Positions 1 to 8,201 of a stretch of 64,000 nt of DNA are shown here, in pieces (position 1 is the first letter of the stretch; the number at the start of each line of letters is the position of its first letter). A program made the position numbers and the translations under genes. The stretch comes from CAYQVO01 sp964421085 (GTDB lineage Bacteria; Bdellovibrionota_C; UBA2361; CAYQVO01): assembly GCA_964421085.1 (NCBI GenBank), contig CAYQVO010000003.1:62001-126000 (forward strand). The letters run 5' to 3'. Below the pieces are notes generated by a model. It worked only from the letters and a program-made list of their open reading frames with translations. It made no database searches and had not been told where the DNA came from.

Positions 1-41
1 GTGACATACTTCTCCGACCACCGGCAAAATAATTCATCCAT
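1..41 (-). CDS. possible N-terminus of the next gene of the ABC operon (cut by window edge)
   Basis: Downstream of the DUF4340 gene on the minus strand an ATG at 41-39 opens a frame reading MDELFCRWSEKYV that runs off the window. An AGAGG about 8 bases before it could be its ribosome binding site. Only 13 codons are visible, so no function can be given; position suggests a fifth gene of the ABC transporter operon. A second ATG that overlaps the preceding stop (ATGA at 60-57) is closed after eight codons and is not the start. Confidence 0.3.
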   Translation of the reverse strand, partial: MDELFCRWSEKYV

Positions 42-56
42 CGGATCGGCCTCTGT

Positions 57-1517
57 TCATTTAACGGCAGGCGAAGCAGCAGCCGGCGGCGCTGGTGTCG
101 GCTTCGGCGGAACAAGCGTCTCTTTTGCCGGAGATATGTTCTTCAACGTTTCTTTGCTGATGATGAACGGTTCGCTCAAATCGCCGGTTCCTGCATGGTA
201 TCCATCATCCGTTCCGGATCCAACAACCAGCGTCATGGGCGCCGGCTTCTCATCGCTTCCATATTTTGCAGTCCAGAGCGTAATCTTCAAAATCGGCTTA
301 TCGAATCCGAAGTCCTGAGACGACTCGGGGAAACGGACAGCTTCGACATCGCCTGCGTTCTGGAGGAACTGCTGCACAAACGTCTGATCGGCGTCATTGC
401 CCCCGATTTTCCACACATCTTTATCAAACTCGAGAACAAGAGGTTCTTCGCCGGGCCTGACGATTTCAGCCTTCTTTACGACATCCAAACCGAAGCTGAA
501 CAACTTTTTCTCGCGGTAATCTTCAGGATCCAGAGAGATCCTGCCAAGCACGCTCTTGTCCATCCTTCCGGCGAAGGGAAGATTTCCCGCTCTGAAAGCA
601 GTGTATTTCTTCGATTCATCACCCTCTTCTGAAAGCTCGCTCGCTTTCACCACGAGGGGCTCACCTTCTTTCTTTTCGAGAGAAGCGGTCATATCAGGCG
701 TGTCGAGTCTCGTTTCCTGAAGAACCTTTGAAGCATCCTCCGGTTTGAAATCAATGAAGCTGTCCGCTTTGAAATCCCGAAGCTCGCGGAAGAGTTCGTT
801 CAGTTTCTCATCTGCGGCCGTAGCCTTTATGGGCTCGATAATCTTCCACTTATCCTCCGGCTGCCGCTCGATCACCAGCCTCCCGCCGTTCTTCTCTACT
901 GTCGCTTTCCTGATTTCAAAGTCGGTGAACGAAACAAAATTCCTCTTTCGGAAATCGATCTCACGCTTGTCCGCGGCAGTGAAAAGCATATCGCTCGTCA
1001 TGTAGACTCGATCGTCCCCCGAAACCTGGAAGTAGCGTCTGGAAACAAACTCGTTCTTCTTCCCGAAGCGGATTTCGGAATTTCCGTTTGCGCTGCTTAC
1101 GTTGATTGCAAGCTCCGGGGGCTTGAGCCCGTAAACTGAAAGATCCGCATCCTGCTCCTCCTTTGGAACGGCCGTATCAAGCTTAAGGGACATAAGAGGA
1201 GTGATCATCGCCTGGACCGTGCTGTAATCGAGAGGAGCGCCCGGAATCCGCGCCAGTTCCCATTCAGCTGCCGACGAGCCTGAATCTTCTTTTTCCCCCT
1301 CCTTCTTTTCGAGAACAGGCTTGTAGGTGCGGTCCTTGAGAGAGACTTTGCGATCACCTTTGATTACTTCGATGCTCTGAATCTGCTGCTGTTCGAGCCC
1401 CTTGAGAACAAGCTCCCCTTTCTCCTTTTCTTTCCCTTTCGGGATTTCATAGAGAAAGATGTATGCCGCGATGCCCGCAAGAATAACGGCAAGCACCAGT
1501 ATTTTCTTCAACGTCAT
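57..1517 (-). CDS. DUF4340-family membrane-anchored protein of a gliding-type ABC transporter
   Basis: A 486-residue protein with one N-terminal membrane helix (about residues 5-23, LVLAVILAGIAAYIFLY) followed by a large soluble, probably periplasmic, region made of repeated beta-rich segments of the kind grouped as DUF4340 (for example VYGLKPPELAINV, and later DFGFDKPILKITLW, each a short LxxPxxxI element). The end is Pro/Ala-rich. DUF4340 proteins are regularly encoded after the GldG-like auxiliary subunit of ABC-2 exporters; the substrate is not known. It is the fourth gene of the minus-strand run ATPase-permease-GldG-like-DUF4340. The start ATG follows GGGGGAAGCT, a good ribosome binding site. 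Family assignment is by recognisable pattern and neighbourhood; the role is inference. Confidence 0.82.
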   Translation of the reverse strand: MTLKKILVLAVILAGIAAYIFLYEIPKGKEKEKGELVLKGLEQQQIQSIEVIKGDRKVSLKDRTYKPVLEKKEGEKEDSGSSAAEWELARIPGAPLDYSTVQAMITPLMSLKLDTAVPKEEQDADLSVYGLKPPELAINVSSANGNSEIRFGKKNEFVSRRYFQVSGDDRVYMTSDMLFTAADKREIDFRKRNFVSFTDFEIRKATVEKNGGRLVIERQPEDKWKIIEPIKATAADEKLNELFRELRDFKADSFIDFKPEDASKVLQETRLDTPDMTASLEKKEGEPLVVKASELSEEGDESKKYTAFRAGNLPFAGRMDKSVLGRISLDPEDYREKKLFSFGLDVVKKAEIVRPGEEPLVLEFDKDVWKIGGNDADQTFVQQFLQNAGDVEAVRFPESSQDFGFDKPILKITLWTAKYGSDEKPAPMTLVVGSGTDDGYHAGTGDLSEPFIISKETLKNISPAKETLVPPKPTPAPPAAASPAVK

Positions 1518-1541
1518 AGCTTCCCCCGGAGGTAAAACACG

Positions 1542-3149
1542 CTATTTCAGGCTTCTTCTTCTCCACCAGACCAGCAGGCCCGCAAGAAGAATGATTTCAG
1601 GAATAATATAGCTGCCCACAAAAATGTTGATGAACAGGCTCTTTTGTACCGGCTCGGCGGACGCCCGCATCTGCTTCGGCCGGATGGAAATTCCGCCCTC
1701 TTCGCCGGCAAGCCAGTTGACGATATTGAGAGCAAGATCCGTTGCCGAATAATTCCTGATACTGGCGTTGGCAAACCAGTCCGCATTGCCGGCAATCACC
1801 GCACGCGACACTTTATCGAATCCCGCTGCGCCTTCCTCGGACTTCGCCTTTTCAACAGTCTTTTCGCAGACAACACCGACGGAAACAGGTCCTGTAATAT
1901 CACCTTCATCTTTTGAAGCGCTCGGGTTGCTCTGATCAAACAGGAGCGCAAGATTTGTCTCTGCCCATGAATTTTTCCCGGTCTTCAGGAACTCCTGGCA
2001 GTTCTTTTTGGCGTCGGCATTTGATTCGTCAACCCTCACTGAGGATGTCATGCCAAAAACGGCCAAATCCGCCTCGCTGAACTTTTCGAGAATCTTGTGA
2101 GTGCCATTCAGATTCAGAATCGGCGACACGCCAAGGGCCGGGCCGGCAAAGAGGCGCTGCACCAGATCGACTATGACATCGGTCCCGATCTTCACGCCGA
2201 AATGCGCAGCCATGTCTTTCACATCCCGGGAAGGACTCTGCTGATCGTATGTAATGAGGAGACGCCCGCCGTTATCTGCGTACTGAATCAGCATCTCCTT
2301 TTCCTGCGGCAGCAAAGGCTTGCGCGGAGCGTTGAGAATCACAGCGGCCGCATCGCCCGGCACAGAGCTGCTTTGCCCCAGAATAAGAGGCTCAATCAGC
2401 ATGTGCTCGTCAGTGACAGCCGTCGCGAAGTGCTGATAGCCTTCGGGCTTGTTTGATTTGATGTCCCCTTCTCCGTGACCCTGCACATAATAAACTTTTT
2501 TCTCCTGGCCCTTTGCGAGCTTCAGCACCGCATTTGTGATGCCCTCTTCCGTGAATTCGGCAATCCTCGTGATGGCCTTTGGATCCTTATCCCCATACTC
2601 TATGTAAACAGGGTTGCCGCTCTTCATGCCGTACTTCTCGATAAGATGAGGTTTGGCCTGAGGATCCACGATTTCATAATCGAATTTCGAAGGATTCGCG
2701 CTCTTGTACAGATCAAGAAGATCCTTGATCCGCTCCTGGTCGGGGCCGCTCGGGACCTTGAACACGACGATCTTGAGCGGCAGTTTCAGGCCGGCAATTA
2801 TGTTCTTTGACTGCTCGGCGATACTGTAAACACCCTGCTCTGTCAGATCCCACCGTTTATCGTGCTTTGACGCGAGATAGTTTGCGAAAACAAGTATTGC
2901 CGCAAAGAGCAGAGTGTAGACCACGGCAAGAGAGACAAAGCGGCTTGTCCTGCCGCTTACGACATCGCGGGCAGTGCCCACATTCGAAACGCCGTAGCCG
3001 ACTACCCACGCGACGATGAGGCCTGCGCCAAGGACAATGTGCACGAGCACAAGAGGATTCAAAAATCCGGCAACGAGCCCTCCGATCGCTCCGAAAAGGA
3101 AAACTACGACTCCTGCCAGGCCCGCAAATCTAATCCAGCTGTTGTTCAT
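1542..3149 (-). CDS. GldG-like ABC transporter auxiliary protein
   Basis: A 535-residue protein with three predicted N-terminal membrane helices (about residues 8-29, 32-52 and 70-92), a long soluble middle and one C-terminal helix ending in WWRRRSLK. After the third helix comes KRWDLTEQGVYSIAEQ, the sequence that typically opens the ABC_transp_aux (GldG-type) domain, and later KKVYYVQGHGEGD and a stretch resembling a glutamine-amidotransferase-like fold (ADNGGRLLITYD). Such proteins partner GldF-like permeases and GldA-like ATPases. In Bacteroidetes this module is linked to gliding; in other phyla its role is unresolved, so gliding should not be assumed here. It lies 34 bases after the permease and 24 before the DUF4340 gene, with AGGGGAAATAAC before the ATG. 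Confidence 0.87.
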   Translation of the reverse strand: MNNSWIRFAGLAGVVVFLFGAIGGLVAGFLNPLVLVHIVLGAGLIVAWVVGYGVSNVGTARDVVSGRTSRFVSLAVVYTLLFAAILVFANYLASKHDKRWDLTEQGVYSIAEQSKNIIAGLKLPLKIVVFKVPSGPDQERIKDLLDLYKSANPSKFDYEIVDPQAKPHLIEKYGMKSGNPVYIEYGDKDPKAITRIAEFTEEGITNAVLKLAKGQEKKVYYVQGHGEGDIKSNKPEGYQHFATAVTDEHMLIEPLILGQSSSVPGDAAAVILNAPRKPLLPQEKEMLIQYADNGGRLLITYDQQSPSRDVKDMAAHFGVKIGTDVIVDLVQRLFAGPALGVSPILNLNGTHKILEKFSEADLAVFGMTSSVRVDESNADAKKNCQEFLKTGKNSWAETNLALLFDQSNPSASKDEGDITGPVSVGVVCEKTVEKAKSEEGAAGFDKVSRAVIAGNADWFANASIRNYSATDLALNIVNWLAGEEGGISIRPKQMRASAEPVQKSLFINIFVGSYIIPEIILLAGLLVWWRRRSLK

Positions 3150-3183
3150 GTTATTTCCCCTGTCTCCAAACCGGTTCCCTTAA

Positions 3184-3957
3184 TCAGCGCCAGCGATAAG
3201 CTTCAAGAGCGCGCAGAGAGATAAAAAGCCCGACGCATATCAGGCTTATAAAATAGACGATTGCCTTGAGCGATATCACGCCGCGAAGAAGGTCCTTAAC
3301 CTCCATCACGGGCGAGAGACTGTTGAGAACTTCCGCCGTGTTGCCGCCGAACGATTGAGCCGGCCAGTGGATCATGTAAAGGAGCAGAAGCACAACCATG
3401 CCGACAATTCCCGCCACGATCTGATTTTCGGTAAATGCTGAAACCGCCATTCCTGCGGCAACGAGTCCGAAAGTGTAGAGCACTATTCCCAGGAGGCCGC
3501 TCAGAATCGGATAAAACTCAGGACCTGCATAAAGCGAGAGAAGAAGCGGGAAGGAAAAGACAAGAAGCATCATAATAATGACAACCGCCGCAACTCCCAG
3601 GAACTTTCCGAAAACAATCTCGCCGACTGAAAGCGGCGACGTGACTAGAAGCTCGAATGTTCCTCTTCTCTTATCCTCCGCAAATACGCGCATCGTAAGG
3701 AGAGGCACGAGAAATATAAGGACGACGAGAAGTGTGCCGTAATAAGGCTCCACTACCCACTGGTTGAGGTTAGGAAGCTGCCCGCCCATCATGTAAGGCA
3801 TCTGCTGGTACTGCATCAGGAACATGTTGAACTGCGCCAGCAGCATGAAAAAGAAGTATGCGGCAAGCAGAAGAAAGCCGGTTATTACGAAGTAAGCAAT
3901 CGGCGAAACAAAGAATGCAAGGAGCTCTCTCCGGCAGATGGCAAATGCGTTTCTCAT
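3184..3957 (-). CDS. ABC-2 type transporter permease (GldF-like)
   Basis: A 257-residue integral membrane protein with about six hydrophobic segments. It starts FAICRRELLAFFVSPIAYFV, the usual opening of GldF/NosY-type permeases, and carries FAEDKRRGTFELLVTSPLS, the cytoplasmic loop signature of ABC-2 permeases that contacts the ATPase. It probably pairs as a dimer with the ATPase encoded immediately upstream (10-base gap). A strong AAGGAGG ribosome binding site precedes the ATG. The two downstream genes encode the periplasmic or membrane partners. Substrate unknown. Confidence 0.9.
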   Translation of the reverse strand: MRNAFAICRRELLAFFVSPIAYFVITGFLLLAAYFFFMLLAQFNMFLMQYQQMPYMMGGQLPNLNQWVVEPYYGTLLVVLIFLVPLLTMRVFAEDKRRGTFELLVTSPLSVGEIVFGKFLGVAAVVIIMMLLVFSFPLLLSLYAGPEFYPILSGLLGIVLYTFGLVAAGMAVSAFTENQIVAGIVGMVVLLLLYMIHWPAQSFGGNTAEVLNSLSPVMEVKDLLRGVISLKAIVYFISLICVGLFISLRALEAYRWR

Positions 3958-3967
3958 GATTTCCTCC

Positions 3968-4678
3968 TTAATTCACGCTCTCGACCCGCATGCAGTCAAG
4001 GAAAACCTCTTCGAGAGGCTTGTGAAGTTCACTGAGCGGACTCTCCAGGGCAATCCGTCCTTCGTTAATGATGACGACTTTCTGGCACACCACTGAAACC
4101 TCCGGCAGAATGTGCGTGCTCAGGATGACCGTGTGATCTTTTCCGAGACCGGCAATCATCCGGCGGATATCTATGATCTGTTTCGGATCAAGTCCGATCG
4201 TCGGCTCGTCGAGAATGATCACATCAGGCTCGTGGACCAGAGCCTGGGCGAGACTCACGCGCTGACGATATCCTCGTGAGAGGTGCTGACAGAGACGATA
4301 CCGCACTTCTGTGAGGAAGCATTTCTCCATGGCCAGATCGACTTTCCCGGAAAGCTGCGAAGCCGCGATACCTTTGATGCGCCCGACAAACCGCAAGTAC
4401 TCTTCGACGGTCATCTCGCCGTAAAGAGGCGGTGTCTCCGGGAGGTATCCTATCCGCTTCCGCACCTCGTCTGCCTGACGCTGAATGTCGAAACCCTCGA
4501 CTGAGGCCGTGCCTTCCGACGGCGGAAGATAGGTGGTCAACATGCGAAGGGTCGTCGTTTTCCCGGCGCCGTTAGGCCCGAGAAAACCGACTATCTCTCC
4601 TTTCCGGGCAGTGAAACTGACGCCGCGGACAGCGGCCACCTCACCATAGTACTTCGCGAGATTCTGAACTGTAATCAT
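3968..4678 (-). CDS. ABC transporter ATP-binding protein (GldA-like)
   Basis: A 236-residue ABC ATPase with every core motif: Walker A GPNGAGKTT (residues 34-42), Q-loop region YLPETPPLYGEM, a signature written LSRGYRQRVSLAQAL in place of LSGGQ (usual in GldA/CcmA/NatA-type exporters), Walker B VIILDEPTIGLDP and switch histidine ILSTHILPEV. It energises the GldF-like permease encoded next. Its ATG overlaps the stop of a 13-codon leader peptide as ATGA and has only a weak ribosome binding site of its own (GGCAAG directly before the ATG), suggesting translation by coupling from the leader. Class is certain; substrate unknown. Confidence 0.93.
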   Translation of the reverse strand: MITVQNLAKYYGEVAAVRGVSFTARKGEIVGFLGPNGAGKTTTLRMLTTYLPPSEGTASVEGFDIQRQADEVRKRIGYLPETPPLYGEMTVEEYLRFVGRIKGIAASQLSGKVDLAMEKCFLTEVRYRLCQHLSRGYRQRVSLAQALVHEPDVIILDEPTIGLDPKQIIDIRRMIAGLGKDHTVILSTHILPEVSVVCQKVVIINEGRIALESPLSELHKPLEEVFLDCMRVESVN

Positions 4679-4716
4679 CTTGCCGTGCTCTCAATGAAGC
4701 TTGAAATATTGTGCAT
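4675..4716 (-). CDS. 13-residue leader peptide translationally coupled to the ABC ATPase
   Basis: On the minus strand a perfect AGGAGGA with a 3-base spacer before ATG opens the frame MHNISSFIESTAR, whose TGA stop overlaps the ATG of the ABC ATPase as ATGA. The consensus Shine-Dalgarno here belongs to the leader, while the ATPase has a poor one. This is the arrangement seen in translational coupling or upstream-peptide control. It could also be a chance frame exploiting a good ribosome binding site, but the exact stop/start overlap favours function. Expression is inferred. Confidence 0.55.
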   Translation of the reverse strand: MHNISSFIESTAR

Positions 4717-4989
4717 GGATCCTCCTATATCCGTCCAAAAAGTCAAGCAGGACGGGGGGATAGAGGCATCCACACCTTTTTTTTCAGAAGTATAATAGCC
4801 GGAACGGGAAAGTGCACAAGAGTCTGATTGCCACGCACATTTGACTCAATGAAATCGGGGGAGGATCAGCGTGAAAAGCAGGTAAAATCCCGGTCGAGAA
4901 ACCGTAAGAATGTTTCTGTCGCCACGTCCAATCCTGAATGGAAGAATCAAGCCCGTGGCAATCTCAATCGCAGCGGGTACACTGGAATA
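4717..4989. other. divergent intergenic region between ABC operon and amidohydrolase
   Basis: About 270 bases without a gene. It must hold the promoters for the minus-strand ABC operon and the plus-strand amidohydrolase. There is a run of eight T residues near 4780-4787 followed by AGAAGTATAATAG, which contains TATAAT in plus orientation, but no convincing -35 partner was seen. The open frame that continues upstream from the amidohydrolase across this stretch is Arg/Lys/Asn-rich and looks non-coding. Confidence 0.5.
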
Positions 4990-5955
4990 ATGATCGTCGA
5001 CTGCCACATTCACGCGATTGGAGACGGCTCATCCGGTTCGGGCTGCAGGCTGACACTTCGCAATCCAGTTCAACGGATATTCGCGCGGGGACTCCTTGCG
5101 AGCCTTCGTCTCCCGCAGTCTCTCCTTTCAGGAGATCTCGACTCGGCGTACCTTCAGTATCTTCTTGAAATGATCAACACATCCTCCATCGACGCTGCTG
5201 TGGTTCTTGCGCAGGACGAAGTGCACGACGAAAACGGGCGTGTGATGGAAGGAGTCTCGAACTTTTATGTCCCGAATGATTATGTCCTCAAACTGTCGCG
5301 CGAACACGAAAAAATACTTCCAGGGGTATCAATACACCCTGCGCGCAAAGACGCTTTTGATGAACTGGAAAAATGCATCGAACAAAAAGCCGTCCTTCTG
5401 AAATGTAATCCGTGCAGCCAGAATATCGACTGCAGCAGTCCGCGTTACACTCGTTTCTGGGAAAGAATGGCGGAAGCAAACCTTCCGCTTCTTGCGCACA
5501 CAGGAAGCGAAGCGTGCGTGCCGGTTGTGAACAGGTCTTATGAAAGTCCTTCGATGCTTCGCCTTCCTCTTGAATGCGGCGTGAAAGTCATCGCTGCGCA
5601 CTGCGGCGCAAGAAGTTTTTCTCCGGCAGGCGGGCATCTGCGGATGTTCAGAAGCATGCTTGAGGAGTTCCCGAATCTGTATGGAGACATAAGCGGCATG
5701 ATGCTTCCCGTGCGCGCGAGGTATCTAAAGCATCTGCTGAAGGAGCCTTTTGTGAGCCGGCTTGTACATGGAAGCGATGTGCCGGTTGCTGTATTTCCGT
5801 CAGCAGGGCTGGTTCATGGGTTGATCAGCGCAGAGGAATACAGTTCGCTCAGAAAGATAAAGAATCCTGTTGAACTCGATTACCGGCTTAAGCGGGCAAT
5901 TGGGTTCCCGGAGGGGGTTTTTACAGGACTCGATGTTCTTCCACCTCAGTACTGA
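4990..5955 (+). CDS. amidohydrolase-2 family metal-dependent hydrolase
   Basis: A 321-residue TIM-barrel hydrolase of the amidohydrolase family 2 type. Metal and catalytic residues are visible: the first-strand HxH in DCHIHAIGD, Lys in VLLKCNPCSQ, His in LLAHTGSE, His in VIAAHCGAR and the closing Asp in LVHGSDVP. These proteins hydrolyse or decarboxylate small cyclic or acyl substrates; the substrate cannot be told from sequence. The open frame extends 54 codons upstream to a TTG, but that part is low-quality Arg/Lys-rich sequence, and the family fold starts at MIVDCHIH, so I chose the ATG at 4990. It stands alone, diverging from the ABC operon and converging on a gene of unknown function. 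Confidence 0.8.
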   Translation: MIVDCHIHAIGDGSSGSGCRLTLRNPVQRIFARGLLASLRLPQSLLSGDLDSAYLQYLLEMINTSSIDAAVVLAQDEVHDENGRVMEGVSNFYVPNDYVLKLSREHEKILPGVSIHPARKDAFDELEKCIEQKAVLLKCNPCSQNIDCSSPRYTRFWERMAEANLPLLAHTGSEACVPVVNRSYESPSMLRLPLECGVKVIAAHCGARSFSPAGGHLRMFRSMLEEFPNLYGDISGMMLPVRARYLKHLLKEPFVSRLVHGSDVPVAVFPSAGLVHGLISAEEYSSLRKIKNPVELDYRLKRAIGFPEGVFTGLDVLPPQY

Positions 5956-5978
5956 TCCGCCCGATGGTACGCAGCGGC

Positions 5979-7994
5979 TCAGAGTCCCAGGAAGAAGCCG
6001 AGGCCGAACTTCAAAACCTTTTCCACAGTTGTGTCCTTGTGCGGGTTTTTAGTTGTCACGGTATTGACCCACCTGCCTAAGGTCGCGTTCAGCTGCAATG
6101 ACGCATCCTGTATCTGTTTCTTCGTGCTCTCCGGGTTCTCCACCACATCCAGCCAGCCCCTGATGGTCTGGTAATCCTTGCTGTACTGATTGCTGGAGGC
6201 ATGTATCATGGTCTGGAGCTGAGCAAGCTGGTAGTAACCATCTTTCGAGGAAGTGAAAAAATCAACCCAGTTGACATGCTCCACTTTTATGCCATCGAAA
6301 CTGGTTTTCGGAATCCCGAGCTGGTCCGCGCTGAGACGTCCTTCCGCAAGCGCTGCTGAGAGCCAGCTTGTTTTCTCGACGGGATCGTACGTAAGGTCGA
6401 GCGTGGAATAAAAAACAGTCTCGTCTTCCGGCGTTTGCGGCGGCGCCGGAAACTGAACAGGCGGCTGAGAAAGAAGACGCCTTAATACGGACTCGAAGCG
6501 GGCGGAAGCTTTGTCGACATCGGCCATTGATTTCGCATTCGTAATCTGCTCCGTCCAGATCCTGTAGCCTTCCAGAAGTTCCACCTTCCTTGCCGGAGCT
6601 GAATAGGCATCTATCCCGAAAAACCTGTCAGGCGGATCGAGAGTCTGAGCAGTCCCCATTGGCCTGCCAATTCTCGGCTCAAGACAGTGGAAGATATTCT
6701 CGTATCTCAAGAAGTCTCGGGCGGTGAGCTGCCTTCCGCCAACAGTGGTGTTATTAACGAACATCTCGAGTGCATTAATTCTAATCCCATCCTGTTCAAG
6801 AAATGGAAGCACTGTTTCCGGATGGGGAATGACTTCGATTTCAGGTACCAGGCCTTCTTCTTCAGCCGCCGGCTCAGGCTCTGTCGCAGCCCATTGTTCT
6901 GTATTGGCCTGCGCTGTTGTAGTCTCCTTCTCCAGCACACCATAAAACTCCTCGTTAAGCCTCCACCATTCTCTGGCGAAATCCTCCCGACATGCGTTCG
7001 GGTCCGAACTCTTCAGAAACTCGTCTACACGCGCAGTCATGTCGGTTACAAATTTAAGCCTTGCACTGTAAAGATCGGGACATTTTTCGGGAGAAATTTC
7101 TCCGTAGAATGCCACAAGCCTGTCGTAATGCGGCTTGCACTTGAGGTTCATGAAGTCATCCCCTATGCCCTCAAAATAGTTGTCTTTCAATGCAACGCCC
7201 GGCCATATGCCTCTAAGCTCAGCCTCGGCTTCAGCAAGACTCTTCTGCACTGCCTCGGGCGCCGTCTCCACCGGAAGGGCAGAAGGCTCAACGATCTGCT
7301 GAGTTGGGGCGGCTTCCGCAGGTGTCACAGGGGTTGTCTCGGGAGTTACAGGGAAAGTCTCAATCGGCGATGGTTCCGTAATAACGGGCTGCAGCGGCGT
7401 CGGCGGCGTCAACACCAGCTCAGGCGTTGTCTCCATGGTGCCAACGGGCGGCGTCAACACCGGCTCGGACGTCGTCGCTGCGGCAACAACAGGCGTCTCC
7501 TCGTTCGGAGGAGTTGTATCAGCAAGTGGCACCGGCGGCGGGGTAATAGCCTCTTCCCCCGATGGTTTCGCATTACCAGCCGGCCTCCCTGTCCACCGGG
7601 CCGCAAGTGAAGGATAAGGAAGCTCTCTACCATGAAAATTTGCTATTGCATTCGCGGCGAGCTTTGCGCTGACAACCGCTGCCCGTGCATATCCCGCCTT
7701 TGTGTAAATGTCGGCGCCGGCCGGATAAAGTTTTGAAAACTTGGAGGCTGAGCCTCCAAGCTCATTCATAAGCGAAGCGACAATTTTTCTATCTTCTTCC
7801 GGGGCATTCTTCCAGAACTCTGCACCTGCCTTGTCATATACATTCCCAAGAACCTTTCTCAACTCACTCTCAGCTGTCGAAAGCTGGGACCTCATTTCAT
7901 TGAGTTCTGCTGCTGCCTCATTCCGGTTCGCTGCCAGTCGCGCATCTGCGCTTGTTGATTCAGGGGCAGTTCCCGGCGCAGTTCTGGTTGTCAT
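5979..7994 (-). CDS. 671-residue protein of unknown function with Pro/Thr-rich linkers
   Basis: I recognise no family. The N-terminal 120 residues are helical and Ala-rich with coiled-coil character (AAAELNEMRSQLSTAESELR). Residues about 140-260 form a Pro/Thr/Glu/Val linker with imperfect repeats (VLTPP twice, TPETTPVTP). Then follow a compact helical domain with conserved-looking Cys (CKPHYDRL, EKCPDLYS), a second acidic linker, and a C-terminal helical domain ending in a short hydrophobic tail LKFGLGFFLGL. No signal peptide. The start ATG at 7994 follows GGAG with a 7-base spacer; a TTG six codons upstream lies before that site and is not used. The linkers suggest an extended scaffold. It diverges from the 301-residue unknown across 207 AT-rich bases. 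Confidence 0.72.
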   Translation of the reverse strand: MTTRTAPGTAPESTSADARLAANRNEAAAELNEMRSQLSTAESELRKVLGNVYDKAGAEFWKNAPEEDRKIVASLMNELGGSASKFSKLYPAGADIYTKAGYARAAVVSAKLAANAIANFHGRELPYPSLAARWTGRPAGNAKPSGEEAITPPPVPLADTTPPNEETPVVAAATTSEPVLTPPVGTMETTPELVLTPPTPLQPVITEPSPIETFPVTPETTPVTPAEAAPTQQIVEPSALPVETAPEAVQKSLAEAEAELRGIWPGVALKDNYFEGIGDDFMNLKCKPHYDRLVAFYGEISPEKCPDLYSARLKFVTDMTARVDEFLKSSDPNACREDFAREWWRLNEEFYGVLEKETTTAQANTEQWAATEPEPAAEEEGLVPEIEVIPHPETVLPFLEQDGIRINALEMFVNNTTVGGRQLTARDFLRYENIFHCLEPRIGRPMGTAQTLDPPDRFFGIDAYSAPARKVELLEGYRIWTEQITNAKSMADVDKASARFESVLRRLLSQPPVQFPAPPQTPEDETVFYSTLDLTYDPVEKTSWLSAALAEGRLSADQLGIPKTSFDGIKVEHVNWVDFFTSSKDGYYQLAQLQTMIHASSNQYSKDYQTIRGWLDVVENPESTKKQIQDASLQLNATLGRWVNTVTTKNPHKDTTVEKVLKFGLGFFLGL

Positions 7995-8129
7995 TTCGGT
8001 ACTCCTTCTCAATGAATAACTCGTACAAATACGTTATCGCTCCCAAAAGATGAGCCGTATCATTATTTCGGCAGTATCTATTCAACTAGAAGCAAAAATA
8101 AGAAAATCGCGTAAAAATCAAATTAAAGT

Positions 8130-8157
8130 TTGATTAAGGATACATTGCGCGTAGAAT
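8130..8157 (+). promoter_or_regulatory. candidate sigma-70 promoter for the 301-aa gene
   Basis: TTGATT (8130-8135) and TAGAAT (8152-8157) are separated by 16 bases and lie in a clearly AT-rich stretch of the divergent intergenic region. Transcription would begin near 8164, giving a leader of about 38 bases before the ATG at 8202, which has a good AGGAG site. Prediction by eye only. Confidence 0.4.
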
Positions 8158-8201
8158 CGTAATAATCGTGGGTAGAGCATAAATTAATCAGGAGCTAAGC
8201 T

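Noticed and set aside
1..318. 105-codon plus-strand frame at the window start
   Set aside because: Overlaps the DUF4340 gene on the other strand; Gly/Ser-rich and unlike a real protein.
4778..4800. T8 run as a transcription terminator
   Set aside because: No stem lies before the T run in either direction, and the neighbouring genes diverge from here.
6687..7610. 307-codon plus-strand frame
   Set aside because: It lies entirely opposite the 671-residue gene; the composition is Arg/Cys/Leu-rich as expected for a shadow of a Pro/Thr-rich gene.
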